Assembly: GCF_035917995.1 (NCBI RefSeq)
Contig: NZ_CP109131.1
Span: forward strand, 868,001 to 932,000
Direction of reading: 5' to 3'
Source: Streptosporangium sp. NBC_01755
GTDB lineage: Bacteria; Actinomycetota; Actinomycetes; Streptosporangiales; Streptosporangiaceae
Length of the DNA stretch: 64,000 bases
Position 1 is the stretch's first letter, and each line of letters opens with the position of its first letter. A program made the translations under genes and the position numbers. Below, piece after piece: positions 23,088 through 31,438 of this stretch. The notes under the pieces were generated by a model. That model did not search any database and was not told the origin of the DNA. It was given only the letters and a program-made list of their open reading frames with translations.

Positions 23088-24362
23088 TTACCCCCTGTGC
23101 TGCGGTGATTCCTCATCCACCGGCTTTCCCGCTTCCGCCGCCGGTTCCTCCCCGCCCTCCTTCGGCCCCGCCTCGCCGGGGTCGGGATGCGGCGCGGCGG
23201 GTGGCAGGGCGCGCGGTGCGTCACTGATGAGCTTGGGCAGCGCCCGGTAGATCACAGCGGCCACCGGCACCGCCACCACGGCCCCGGCGATCCCCGCCAG
23301 GATGCCGCCCACGGCCAGCACCAGGATGATCGCCAGCGGATGGAAGTGCAGCATCCTGCCGACGATCAGCGGTTGGAGCACGTGGTTCTCCAGTTGCTGC
23401 TCCACGATCAGGATGCCGATGAAGATCAGGGCGTAGATCGGCCCCTTGGCGCCGAGGGTGACCAGGGTGGCCACGGCACCGGCGAAGAAGATGCCGACGA
23501 TGGGGATGAAGCTGGCCACGAAGATCAGCACCGCGAGCGGCGCCCAGAGCGGCACGCCCATCCCGGCGAGCACGATGCCCATGACCACGCCGTGCACGGC
23601 GGCCACCGCGACCGTGCCCTGCACGTAGTGCGAGAGCGTCACCCAGGCGGTCCGCCCGGCTTGATCGACACGCGGCGCGACCCTGCCGAACCCCTTCAGG
23701 AACCACGCCCAGATCCGGTCGCCGTCCTTGAGCATGAAGAACGTCACGAACAGCAGCAGCACGATGGAGGCCAGCACCTCCAGCGCCACCGTGGCGCCGG
23801 TGAGGACCGTCTGGGTGATCTCGTTGCGCTGGTTGGTGATCTGCTTGCCGATCTCGTCGACCCAGCTGGTGATCTGGGTCGGCTGCAGATGCAGAGGCCC
23901 GGTGTAGAGCCAGTTCTCGACGTCCTTGGCCGTGCTGCGCACCTGGTCGACGAGGCCGGGGAACTCCTCGTTGGCGCGTGCCCCGATGATCCAACCGGTG
24001 CCGCCGAGCACGGCGAGCGCGATGATCATGGTGAGCCAGGTGGCGTAGATGGGCTTCATGCCCGTCGCCCGGAGCCGCCGGGTGATCGGGAACAGCAGCG
24101 CGGTCAGCAGGAGCGCGATGGCCACCGGCAGCACCACGATGCGCAACGTCGCGATGAACTGGGCGAAGTAGAAGACGGCCCAGCCGATGATGATCAGGCA
24201 GAGACTCCACATCGCGAGGCGCAGCAACGTGCGAGGTACCAGGTTCGTCAGACGTTCCCGATCTGAGATCACACGTTCCAGACTGTCATGCCGGGAGGGG
24301 AAACGCGCGGGAGTTGTCGCCTTGACACGGGAAGGAGTGGCCCGGCCGGTCGGCCGGGCCAT
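23088..24362 (-). CDS. AI-2E family transporter
   Basis: 424 residues with about seven to eight membrane helices of the AI-2E/UPF0118 (PerM) family: GWAVFYFAQFIATLRIVVLPVAIALLLTALLFP split across the first helices, a soluble central segment (120-200), and VLIFVASFIPIVGIFFAGAV near the diagnostic PxxG region. Despite the name, members include Na+/H+ antiporters; autoinducer export cannot be assumed. The C-terminal 45 residues are disordered (PAAPHPDPGEAG...). A GTG at 24272 is an alternative start, favoured by the strong hairpin at 24339-24360 inside the longer version. Confidence 0.82.
   Translation of the reverse strand: MARPTGRATPSRVKATTPARFPSRHDSLERVISDRERLTNLVPRTLLRLAMWSLCLIIIGWAVFYFAQFIATLRIVVLPVAIALLLTALLFPITRRLRATGMKPIYATWLTMIIALAVLGGTGWIIGARANEEFPGLVDQVRSTAKDVENWLYTGPLHLQPTQITSWVDEIGKQITNQRNEITQTVLTGATVALEVLASIVLLLFVTFFMLKDGDRIWAWFLKGFGRVAPRVDQAGRTAWVTLSHYVQGTVAVAAVHGVVMGIVLAGMGVPLWAPLAVLIFVASFIPIVGIFFAGAVATLVTLGAKGPIYALIFIGILIVEQQLENHVLQPLIVGRMLHFHPLAIILVLAVGGILAGIAGAVVAVPVAAVIYRALPKLISDAPRALPPAAPHPDPGEAGPKEGGEEPAAEAGKPVDEESPQHRG
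24339..24360. other. Strong GC dyad near AI-2E gene start
   Basis: GGCCCGGCCG, GT, CGGCCGGGCC: perfect 10-bp arms with a 2-nt centre. If the AI-2E gene starts at 24272 this is an intergenic terminator-like structure in its leader; if it starts at 24362 it is coding. It has no T-tract. Confidence 0.5.
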
Positions 24363-24730
24363 CCGGTGTGCTCTCGGGGGCCGGCGCCCGCCCGGTCAGG
24401 GGCCGGCGCTCACCCGGCCGGGTTCAGCGCTCACCCGGCGGGCGGGAGATCACCCTGTCCTCGAGGTAGCAACTGCAGTTACCACATCCTGGCGGCATGC
24501 CTGTCCTCCCCTCACCTGTTTTGCCTCGACCGTACGGCAGGATCCCCCGACGGGAAGGACAGATTCGTGTGCGCGACCTGTCTCCTCGCTCTCACCACGG
24601 CCCCGGCCCGGTTTCCCCGGCATGGGTGCGAGGCACGGTCACCACTTCGTCATGCCTCGCCATGGCTTCACGCGATATGGCGCTCGGGGAGACTAGTGTT
24701 CTTCATGCGGACGGAAAACGGGAGGACCAC

Positions 24731-25027
24731 ATGGCCGACAAGAGCGAGAAGCAGGACATGGCCTGGAGAGCCATCGGTGGTCTGCTTGGCCTCGTCACCG
24801 CCTGGAGCGCCAAGAAGGTCATCGGGTTCGCCTGGGAGAAGAGCACCGGCAGGAAGCCGCCCGCCGACAGTGAGTCGCCGGACATCAGCCTCGGCGAGGC
24901 GATCGGCTACGCCGTGGTGATGGGGGTCGGCATGCAGGTGGCGCAGATCGTGGTCGCCCGCGGCGCCAGGAAGCGCTACGACGCGTGGAAGTCCCTGAAG
25001 AGCACGGCCAAGGACGCCACCACCTGA
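24731..25027 (+). CDS. DUF4235 membrane protein
   Basis: 98 residues. Typical DUF4235 layout: AWRAIGGLLGLVTAWSAKKV (first hydrophobic helix), GRKPPADSESPDISLGEAIG, and YAVVMGVGMQVAQIVVARGA (second). ATG 24731 follows GGGAGGA. Small actinobacterial membrane protein of unknown role. It is the only plus-strand gene between the trkA pair and the small gene at 30294. The 370 bp before it hold no supported gene. Confidence 0.85.
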   Translation: MADKSEKQDMAWRAIGGLLGLVTAWSAKKVIGFAWEKSTGRKPPADSESPDISLGEAIGYAVVMGVGMQVAQIVVARGARKRYDAWKSLKSTAKDATT

Positions 25028-25109
25028 CGGCGGACGCCGCGGCCCCCGTCCCCTGTCCTCGTCCCGCGGGGGGCGGGGCTGGACGGGAGACGGGGAGCCC
25101 GGCGACGGG

Positions 25110-26486
25110 TCAGGAGGACTCGAGCGAGGTGAGGAACTCCTTCGCCCAGCGGTCCACGTCGTAGGTGGACACTCTCCGGCGCAGCGAACGCATCCGGCGC
25201 GACAGGTCGTGCGGGGTCGCCCGCATCGCGGTCAACATGATCCGCTTGAGACCGTCGACGTCGTAGGGGTTGACCATGAACGCCTGGCGCAGCTCGTCGG
25301 CCGCCCCGGCGAACTCGCTGAGCACCAGCGCGCCGCGCAGATCATTGCGGCAGGCGACGTACTCCTTGGCGACCAGGTTCATCCCGTCACGCAACGGTGT
25401 GACCATCATCACGTCCGCCGCGAGATAGAGCGCGGCGAGCTCGTCGCGGCCGTACGACTGGTGCATGTACTGCACGGGCTGCTGTCCGAGCTCCCCCTGC
25501 TCGCCGTTGATCCGGCCGACCTGGAGTTCGATCGAGTCGCGCAACCGCATGTACTCCTCGACGCGCTCCCGGCTCGGCGTGGCGATCTGCACGAACGCCG
25601 CCTCGCCCGGTTTGATCTTTCCCTCGGCGAGCAACTCCCCGAACGCCTTCAGGCGCTGGCCGATGCCCTTGGTGTAGTCGAGCCTGTCGACGCCGAGCAG
25701 CATGCACTCGGGGTCGCCCAGATCCCGGCGGATCTCCCTGGCCCGGGAGATGATGTGCGGCTCGCGGACCAGCGAGTCGAGCTCGCCGAAGTCGACGGAG
25801 ATGGGGAACGCCCCGGCGCGCACCACCCGGCCGTCCACGTAGATCTCGTGCTTGTGGTGCTGGAGGCCGAGCAGGTGGCGGCAGAGCCGGATGAAGTTGG
25901 ACGCGCCACCGGGACGCTGGAACCCGACCATGTCCGCGCCGAGCAGCCCTTCGAGGATCTCGCGCCGCCACGGGAGCTGGACGAACAGCTCGATCGGCGG
26001 GAAGGGGATGTGCAGGAAGAAGCCGATGCGCAGGTCCGGGCGGAGCTTGCGCAGCATCGCCGGGACCAGCTGGAGCTGGTAGTCCTGGATCCACACGACC
26101 GCGTTCTCCGCGGCCTCCTCGGCGGCCGCCTGGGCGAAACGCTCGTTGACCATGCGGTAGGCGTCCCAGGTGACGCGCGAGTAGATGGGGGTGGCGACCA
26201 CGTCGTGGTAAAGGGGCCAGAGCGTGGCGTTGGAGAAACCCTCGTAGTAGAGCTCGACCTCGTGCTCGGACAGCGGGACGGGAACGAGCTGCATGCCGTC
26301 GTGCTCGAAGGGTTCGAGCCGCTCGCCGGGGGCCCCGTGCCAGCCGATCCAGGCCCCCTCCCTGCGCTGCAGGACCGGGGCTATCGCGGTGACGAGGCCG
26401 CCGGGGCTGCGCCGCCACAGGTCCTCCCCCACCCGATCGACGGGGAGACGGTTGGCGACGATCACAAACGTGCTGCGACCCGGCAC
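25110..26486 (-). CDS. otsA: Trehalose-6-phosphate synthase
   Basis: 458 residues, GT20 family: transfers glucose from an NDP-glucose to glucose 6-phosphate, first step of trehalose synthesis for osmotic and stress protection. Diagnostic stretches are [11 protein letters not shown], the glycine-rich [45 protein letters not shown] and [19 protein letters not shown] 26486 follows GGAGG. No TPP-type phosphatase domain is fused and none is seen next to it. The upstream 55 bp is AT-rich (TAGTTAATTCAG) and likely the promoter. Confidence 0.95.
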   Translation of the reverse strand: MPGRSTFVIVANRLPVDRVGEDLWRRSPGGLVTAIAPVLQRREGAWIGWHGAPGERLEPFEHDGMQLVPVPLSEHEVELYYEGFSNATLWPLYHDVVATPIYSRVTWDAYRMVNERFAQAAAEEAAENAVVWIQDYQLQLVPAMLRKLRPDLRIGFFLHIPFPPIELFVQLPWRREILEGLLGADMVGFQRPGGASNFIRLCRHLLGLQHHKHEIYVDGRVVRAGAFPISVDFGELDSLVREPHIISRAREIRRDLGDPECMLLGVDRLDYTKGIGQRLKAFGELLAEGKIKPGEAAFVQIATPSRERVEEYMRLRDSIELQVGRINGEQGELGQQPVQYMHQSYGRDELAALYLAADVMMVTPLRDGMNLVAKEYVACRNDLRGALVLSEFAGAADELRQAFMVNPYDVDGLKRIMLTAMRATPHDLSRRMRSLRRRVSTYDVDRWAKEFLTSLESS

Positions 26487-26541
26487 AGATTCCTCCAGGT
26501 AGTCGGGGGCTTACTGAATTAACTACCCGTTCGAGAAGTTT

Positions 26542-27348
26542 CTATGACTTTCCAGGCGGGAGGGCACGGTGAACTCTCAGATCATTCCGTACGATCTCGC
26601 CGAGCTTCTTCGTGGCGGCGCGGTTGAGGAACCCTCCGGCCACGGCGCCGGTGAGGAAGGGGCCGAAGGTGGTGAGGTGGCGTCCGAGAGTGCGCATCAG
26701 CCTGTTGCGCAGGGCGGTCCTGGTGGCGGTGCCGAGCGCGACGGTCATCGTTCCCGGGGACAGGGGGTCGACACCGCGCTGCCTGGACCAGGCCGCCGCG
26801 AAGGCCATGGCCCGCTGGGAGACGTTGCCGGGCACCTGCATCCCGTACACCTCGTGGAGCTCGGCGATGAGCTTGACCTCGATCGCCGCGACGACGAGGG
26901 TCTCGGCCACCAGCTGGGCGGGGGCGGAGAGCAGCAAGGGGGGAGCGGCGAACTCGGCGGCGGCGACGGCCCCGCCGATGGCCCCGACCGTCATGGTGGC
27001 CTTGGCCGCGGTGCGCACCAGGTCGTCGGCCAACGCCTCGGCGGTGAGGCCGTGGTGGTGCTCGGAGAGGGTGTGCAGGTCCCGGATGGGTATGCGGGGG
27101 GCCACGGCCATGAACACGTCGGTCAGCCAGCGGCCACGGTCCCTCCCCGACGCCCTGGCCTTCTTCGCCCGCTGGGACAGCGCCTTCGTGAGGCGGCCGA
27201 GCAGCCGTCGCCGCTCGGCCCCATCCATGTCGCCCGGCTCCGCGAGCCGACCGACGATCTCAGCCACTTCCCGATCAGGCGCGCCGTCCGACTCCCCTGC
27301 CGTGGAGTCGTCCGGCGCCTCACCGGTCTGCCTGTTCTCTGACGTCAT
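26542..27348 (-). CDS. Conserved hypothetical protein with hydrophobic core
   Basis: 268 residues. An acidic disordered front (1-35), a helical basic part (RRRLLGRLTKALSQRAKKAR), and a central Ala-rich hydrophobic section (TMTVGAIGGAVAAAEFAAPP, LLLSAPAQLVAETLVVAAIE) that could be two membrane helices, plus FLTGAVAGGFLNRAATKKLG near the end. Somewhat EcsC-like in composition but not a secure match. ATG 27348 is chosen because GGAGG lies 9 nt upstream, inside the longer frame. Neighbour of otsA on the same strand. Confidence 0.65.
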   Translation of the reverse strand: MTSENRQTGEAPDDSTAGESDGAPDREVAEIVGRLAEPGDMDGAERRRLLGRLTKALSQRAKKARASGRDRGRWLTDVFMAVAPRIPIRDLHTLSEHHHGLTAEALADDLVRTAAKATMTVGAIGGAVAAAEFAAPPLLLSAPAQLVAETLVVAAIEVKLIAELHEVYGMQVPGNVSQRAMAFAAAWSRQRGVDPLSPGTMTVALGTATRTALRNRLMRTLGRHLTTFGPFLTGAVAGGFLNRAATKKLGEIVRNDLRVHRALPPGKS

Positions 27349-27430
27349 GTCTCGGAACCTCCTCAAGGCTGTCCTGGGACCCTATCCATAGCTGGAAGAG
27401 CACACCTCGGACAGGCCATCGGAATCATCG

Positions 27431-27730
27431 TCAAGCCGCACATTCCCGACATATCTGCTGGCCGTTCTTCTCAACGGCGAGCTGACTGCGGTGGTGTACC
27501 AGGAAGCAGCGCGCGCAGGTGAACTCGTCGGCCTGACGAGGAATCACCCGGAGCGAAAGCTCCTCGTTCGACAGGTCCGCACCCGGCAGTTCGAGCGACT
27601 CGGCGAGATCCGTCTCGTCGATGTCGATGCTGCCCGAGGACTTGTCGGTACGGCGGGCCTGCAGTTCCTGAAGACTGTCCTCACTGAGGTCGTCGTCGGT
27701 CTTGCGTGGGCTGTCGTAATCGGTAGCCAT
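27431..27730 (-). CDS. DUF4193 zinc-ribbon protein
   Basis: 99 residues: an acidic, Ser/Asp-rich N-terminal two thirds and a C-terminal zinc ribbon CARC...CREC (FTCARCFLVHHRSQL then GQQICRECAA). Matches the actinobacteria-wide DUF4193 family (Rv2699c), essential or near-essential in some members but of unknown role; an RNA-polymerase or ribosome contact has been proposed on looks only. The 270 bp upstream (27731-28002) hold no other gene and must contain its promoter. Confidence 0.9.
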   Translation of the reverse strand: MATDYDSPRKTDDDLSEDSLQELQARRTDKSSGSIDIDETDLAESLELPGADLSNEELSLRVIPRQADEFTCARCFLVHHRSQLAVEKNGQQICRECAA

Positions 27731-28002
27731 CGGTCTGCTCCATCCCCCTCATCTAGCTGTGTGCGCTCACTCGCGCGTGTGTAACGTTCGAGAGGCACGA
27801 CTTGTGCCCGATCTGCCGACGAGATTCCTGCTTCGGTACCCTGCCGGAAAGGTCACTGAACCTCCCTACACGTGAGGGACGTACCGCCAATGGCAACGGT
27901 TAGCCAAATATGGCGTAAACCACAGCATCGGCGGCATGCACCACCGTGTTCGACGGCACATCCAACCACATGTACGGCGTGAACGAGACGCCCCCCGCCG
28001 GA

Positions 28003-29421
28003 TCAACGTGCCTGAAGTCGCACGGTGACCACCAGACCTCCTCCGTCACGGGGGATGGCGGTCACGTTGCCCCCATGGGCCCGCACCACCGCGCGGACGA
28101 TGGAAAGCCCGAGCCCCGCCCCCTTGTCGGAGTCGACCCGGTCGGCGTTGAGCCGCCGGAACGGCTCGAAAAGGCTGTTCACCTCATACGCGGGGACATG
28201 TGGCCCCGTGTTGGCCACCTGAACGACCAACGCGCCCTCCACCATTCCCGTCCTGACCCACAGGCGTCCTGCGTCGGGGAGGTTGTGCTTGATGGCGTTC
28301 TCCACCAGATTCGCCACGCAGCGCTCCAGGAGCACCGGATCACCGACGGTCTCGGCATCGCGGAGCTCGGTGACCACGGTGACCCCGGCCTCCGCGGCCC
28401 GCGTGGCGAGCTGGTCGACGGCCGTCTCGGCCACGTCCTTCATGTCCACCGGCTTGCGCACGCTCAGCTCGCGCTCGCTCCGCGCCAGCAGCAGCAGTCC
28501 CTCGATCAGGCGTTCGTTGCGGGCGTTGACCTCCAGGAGGGTGCGGCCCAGCGCCTTGAGATCGCCCGACGCCTCCGGGTCGCCCAGCGCGATCTCCAGC
28601 ACCGTCCGGTTGATCGTCAGCGGGGTGCGGAGCTCGTGCGAGGCGTTGGCCACGAATCTTCGCTGTGTGTCGAAGGCCACATTGAGCCTGGTGAGCATCT
28701 CGTCGAAGGTGTCGGCCAGCTCCTTCAGCTCGTCGTCGGGCCCCTTGAGGTCGATCCGCTCGTGGGCGAGCGTGGAGCCCGACAGCTTGCGGGCCGTGGC
28801 GGTCATCTGCTGGATCGGCTTGAGCGCCCGGTCGGCGACGATGTAGCCGATGATGACCGCCAGGATGCCGACCCCCAGCAGGGCCAGCAGCGAGCGGGCC
28901 AGCAGTTCCTTCTGCGCTTGGGCGATCGCGGCGTGCTGGTACCAGTACCACTGCCGCTCGACCAGGCGCACCTGGTCGGGAGGCATCAGCTCGTCCAGGT
29001 CGAGCGGGAAGCTCGGCCACGCCGTGTTCAGAGACCAGCCCACCATCAGGTAGATCACGACCATGAGCAGGGCGCCCGCGGTGAAGAACAACGTCGCGTA
29101 GGTGATGGTCAGCCGCCACCGGATGCTGACCCGGCCCACGATCGCCCGCAGCCGGTCCAGCAAGGTGTGATCGACCGGCACCGCGCCCGCCGGGGGCGGC
29201 CCGTCCCACGCGGGCGGGCCGGTCGGCGGCGGGGGCTGGGCACCCGCCTTCCCAGCCTTCTCCGGGGCTCCCGACGCGAGCTGCTCACTCTTCCGGGCGC
29301 CCCGCTCGGAGTGCGGGCTGATCATCGGATGGGTCGGCACGGACTCCCGGCCCTCGTCCGCCGGGACGTCCGCCGGGACGAACGTCGGGCGTTCCTCTCC
29401 CCCGCCTGCCGTAACGCTCAC
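28003..29421 (-). CDS. Two-component sensor histidine kinase
   Basis: 472 residues: an 85-residue Pro-rich cytoplasmic front, TM1 (about 103-128), a short extracytoplasmic loop of about 45 residues, TM2 (about 176-196), HAMP (197-250), HisKA with phospho-acceptor H262 (FVANASHELRTPL), and HATPase (N box LVENAIKHN; G boxes SDKGAGLGLSIV). The small sensor loop argues for envelope or membrane-state sensing. GTG 29421 overlaps the response-regulator stop (GTGA), so translation is coupled and the kinase is the second gene of the operon. Confidence 0.93.
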   Translation of the reverse strand: MSVTAGGGEERPTFVPADVPADEGRESVPTHPMISPHSERGARKSEQLASGAPEKAGKAGAQPPPPTGPPAWDGPPPAGAVPVDHTLLDRLRAIVGRVSIRWRLTITYATLFFTAGALLMVVIYLMVGWSLNTAWPSFPLDLDELMPPDQVRLVERQWYWYQHAAIAQAQKELLARSLLALLGVGILAVIIGYIVADRALKPIQQMTATARKLSGSTLAHERIDLKGPDDELKELADTFDEMLTRLNVAFDTQRRFVANASHELRTPLTINRTVLEIALGDPEASGDLKALGRTLLEVNARNERLIEGLLLLARSERELSVRKPVDMKDVAETAVDQLATRAAEAGVTVVTELRDAETVGDPVLLERCVANLVENAIKHNLPDAGRLWVRTGMVEGALVVQVANTGPHVPAYEVNSLFEPFRRLNADRVDSDKGAGLGLSIVRAVVRAHGGNVTAIPRDGGGLVVTVRLQAR

Positions 29422-30071
29422 AACCTGTACCCGACCCCGGGAACCGTCTCGATCACCTGAGGCTCGCCCAGTTTCTTTCTCAGCGTCATCATGGTGACGC
29501 GCACCACGTTGGTGAACGGGTCGATGTTCTCGTCCCACGCCTTGTCCAGCAGGTCCTCCTGGCTGACCACCGCGCCCTCGGCGCGCATCAGCTCCTCCAG
29601 GACCGCGAACTCCTTCTTGGTCAGCGCGATCTCCCCGCCGTCCCGGGTCACCAGCCGCTTGCCCGGATCCAGGCGGACCCCCGACCGCTCCAGCACCGGC
29701 GGCAGCGCCGGGGCGGAGCGGCGCCCGAGCGCCCGCACCCGCGCGACGAGCTCGATGAACACGAAGGGCTTGGCCAGGTAGTCGTCAGCTCCCAGCCCCA
29801 GTCCCTCCACCTTGTCGTCGACGTCGCCCGAGGCGGTCAGCATGAGAATCCGCGACGCGGTACGGGAGGCCACCAGCCGGCGGCAGACCTCGTCTCCGTG
29901 CACCTTGGGCAGGTCACGGTCCAAAACGATGACGTCGTAGTCGATGTAGCCCGTCCGCTCCAGCGCGCCGGCGCCGTCGTAGGCCACGTCCACGGCCATC
30001 GCCTCGCGCCGGAGCCCGGTCGCGATCGCGTCGGCGAGCACCCGCTCGTCCTCGACCACAAGCACTCGCAC
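29418..30071 (-). CDS. OmpR-family response regulator
   Basis: 217 residues: receiver domain with acidic pocket (VVEDER) and phospho-acceptor D51 (VIVLDRDLP), conserved K in DDYLAKPF, then a winged-helix DNA-binding domain (about 125-217, LTKKEFAVLEELMRAEGAVV; VVRVTMMTLRKKLGEPQVIE). Partner of the kinase at 28003. Start GTG 30071. The 220 bp to the next, divergent gene must hold its promoter; a long CTGTAAGCACACGGTAAG stretch looks like a possible direct repeat (TGTAAGC/GGTAAGG) site. Confidence 0.93.
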   Translation of the reverse strand: MRVLVVEDERVLADAIATGLRREAMAVDVAYDGAGALERTGYIDYDVIVLDRDLPKVHGDEVCRRLVASRTASRILMLTASGDVDDKVEGLGLGADDYLAKPFVFIELVARVRALGRRSAPALPPVLERSGVRLDPGKRLVTRDGGEIALTKKEFAVLEELMRAEGAVVSQEDLLDKAWDENIDPFTNVVRVTMMTLRKKLGEPQVIETVPGVGYRL

Positions 30072-30293
30072 GGCTTATGGCACCTCCCGTCACATTCCAT
30101 GAGCAGCCGCTGGGACGGCTCCTCATTCTCGCCCCAACCCCTGTAAGCACACGGTAAGGCCCTCTCCGGGGTAGACACTCCGTGTGATGTCGGAAACACA
30201 CAGGTTTAGCTACCGGGTCACCGTGGGTACAGCCGCTTCCAGTCTCTATCGCGGTATCTTCCGCCCCCATGAGCCCGTGAGAAAGAAGGTGAG

Positions 30294-30458
30294 ATGGGCG
30301 AGTTCACCACCACAATCGAACACCGCCTCGACCAGGCATACAGGAATCTGCGGGAGGCCAGGTCCTCCGGCGACGACTACCTCGCCGACACCTTCAGCAC
30401 CGAGATCGAGGATCTACACCGTCTAGCCACAGACAACGGCGTCCCCATCCGGCGCTGA
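30294..30458 (+). CDS. Small conserved-looking acidic protein, 54 aa
   Basis: A 54-residue protein, MGEFTTTIEHRLDQAYRNLR..., ending NGVPIRR. Evidence that it is real: AGAAGGTGAG directly before ATG 30294, strong third-position GC, sensible amphipathic helical composition, and a canonical rho-independent terminator 42 bp downstream. Function unknown. Divergent from the response regulator, so it may be a regulon member. Confidence 0.7.
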   Translation: MGEFTTTIEHRLDQAYRNLREARSSGDDYLADTFSTEIEDLHRLATDNGVPIRR

Positions 30459-30499
30459 GGCGTCCCCATACGGCGCCGATGGGAGGCCGATGGGAGAGA

Positions 30500-30532
30500 G
30501 CCCTCCGGCCAGGAGACGGCCGGAGGGCTTTT
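30500..30532 (+). terminator. Rho-independent terminator
   Basis: GCCCTCCGGCC, 7-nt loop, GGCCGGAGGGC, TTTT: an 11-bp perfect stem followed by a T-run, downstream of the small gene at 30294. It also separates it from the convergent suhB. Confidence 0.85.
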
Positions 30533-30604
30533 CGTCCGCCCGCCCCGGTCGGGACGACGGGGCGGGGGACGACGGGGCGAGAAGCCGGAGCCGAGGACAC
30601 GACC

Positions 30605-31438
30605 TCAGGCGTCGCGTTCCGGATCCAGCGGGAGCAGCAGGTCGTGCAGTTCCTCGAACAGGCCAGGCGCCGCGCACAGGACGAGGCCGGGATTGGCAGG
30701 CCTGCCGGCCAGTCCACCGAGCCTGGCCCCCGCCTCCTGGGCGATGAGGCCGCCGGCCCCGTAGTCCCAGGGGTTCGTGCCGCGCTCGTAGTAGCCGTCC
30801 ACCCGTCCCGCCGCCACCGAGCAGAGGTCCGAGGCAGCCGATCCACCCCTGCGGATGTCACGTACCCGTGGCAGCACGTGACGGAGCACCTCCGCCTGCA
30901 CCTCGCGTCGCCCGCTCTCGTAGCCGAATCCGGTGGCGATCAGTGCCCGGTCCAGCGGCACACCGGTGTTGCAGCGCAGCCGCTCCCCCGCCAGCCACGC
31001 GCCCTCGCCCCTGACCGCGGTGAACACCTCTCCGCGGGGCACGACGTTGACCACCCCCGCGATCACTTCACCGTCCACCTCGACCGCGATGCTGACCGCC
31101 CACTCGGGCAGCCCGTACAGGAAGTTGACGGTCCCGTCGATCGGGTCGACGATCCAGCGGACCCTGCCGTCGCCGGTGGAGCCCCCCTCCTCGCCGAGGA
31201 TCGCGTCTCCGGGCCTGACCGCCCTGATCCTGTCGCGGATCAGCACCTCCGAGGCCCGATCGAGGGCCGTCACCACGTCGGTGGGGCTGGATTTGGTAAC
31301 CAGCACCTCGGGACGGGGTGGGCGCTTGGCCAGGAGCATCTCACCGGCCTCCCTGGCTATTTCCTCCGCCAACCGGCCGAAGGTCACGGCATTGTCCACG
31401 ATCCGCTCATCACTCCTTGCTCGTTCCACCGTACTCAC
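30605..31438 (-). CDS. suhB: Inositol monophosphatase family protein
   Basis: 277 residues with the three metal/substrate motifs of the Li+-sensitive phosphatases: GEEGG, WIVDPIDGTVNFLYG and WDYGAGGLIAQEAGA. It releases inositol (or a related sugar alcohol) from its monophosphate, in actinobacteria feeding phosphatidylinositol and mycothiol. GTG 31438 is chosen since it overlaps the stop of the S9 peptidase (GTGA); the frame extends 8 codons further upstream. In mycobacteria suhB (Rv2701c) occupies the same neighbourhood. Confidence 0.9.
   Translation of the reverse strand: MSTVERARSDERIVDNAVTFGRLAEEIAREAGEMLLAKRPPRPEVLVTKSSPTDVVTALDRASEVLIRDRIRAVRPGDAILGEEGGSTGDGRVRWIVDPIDGTVNFLYGLPEWAVSIAVEVDGEVIAGVVNVVPRGEVFTAVRGEGAWLAGERLRCNTGVPLDRALIATGFGYESGRREVQAEVLRHVLPRVRDIRRGGSAASDLCSVAAGRVDGYYERGTNPWDYGAGGLIAQEAGARLGGLAGRPANPGLVLCAAPGLFEELHDLLLPLDPERDA

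Noticed and set aside
23088-24362. Autoinducer-2 exporter / quorum-sensing function
   Set aside because: Family name only; members of this family do other transport jobs and no LuxS or AI-2 genes are present.
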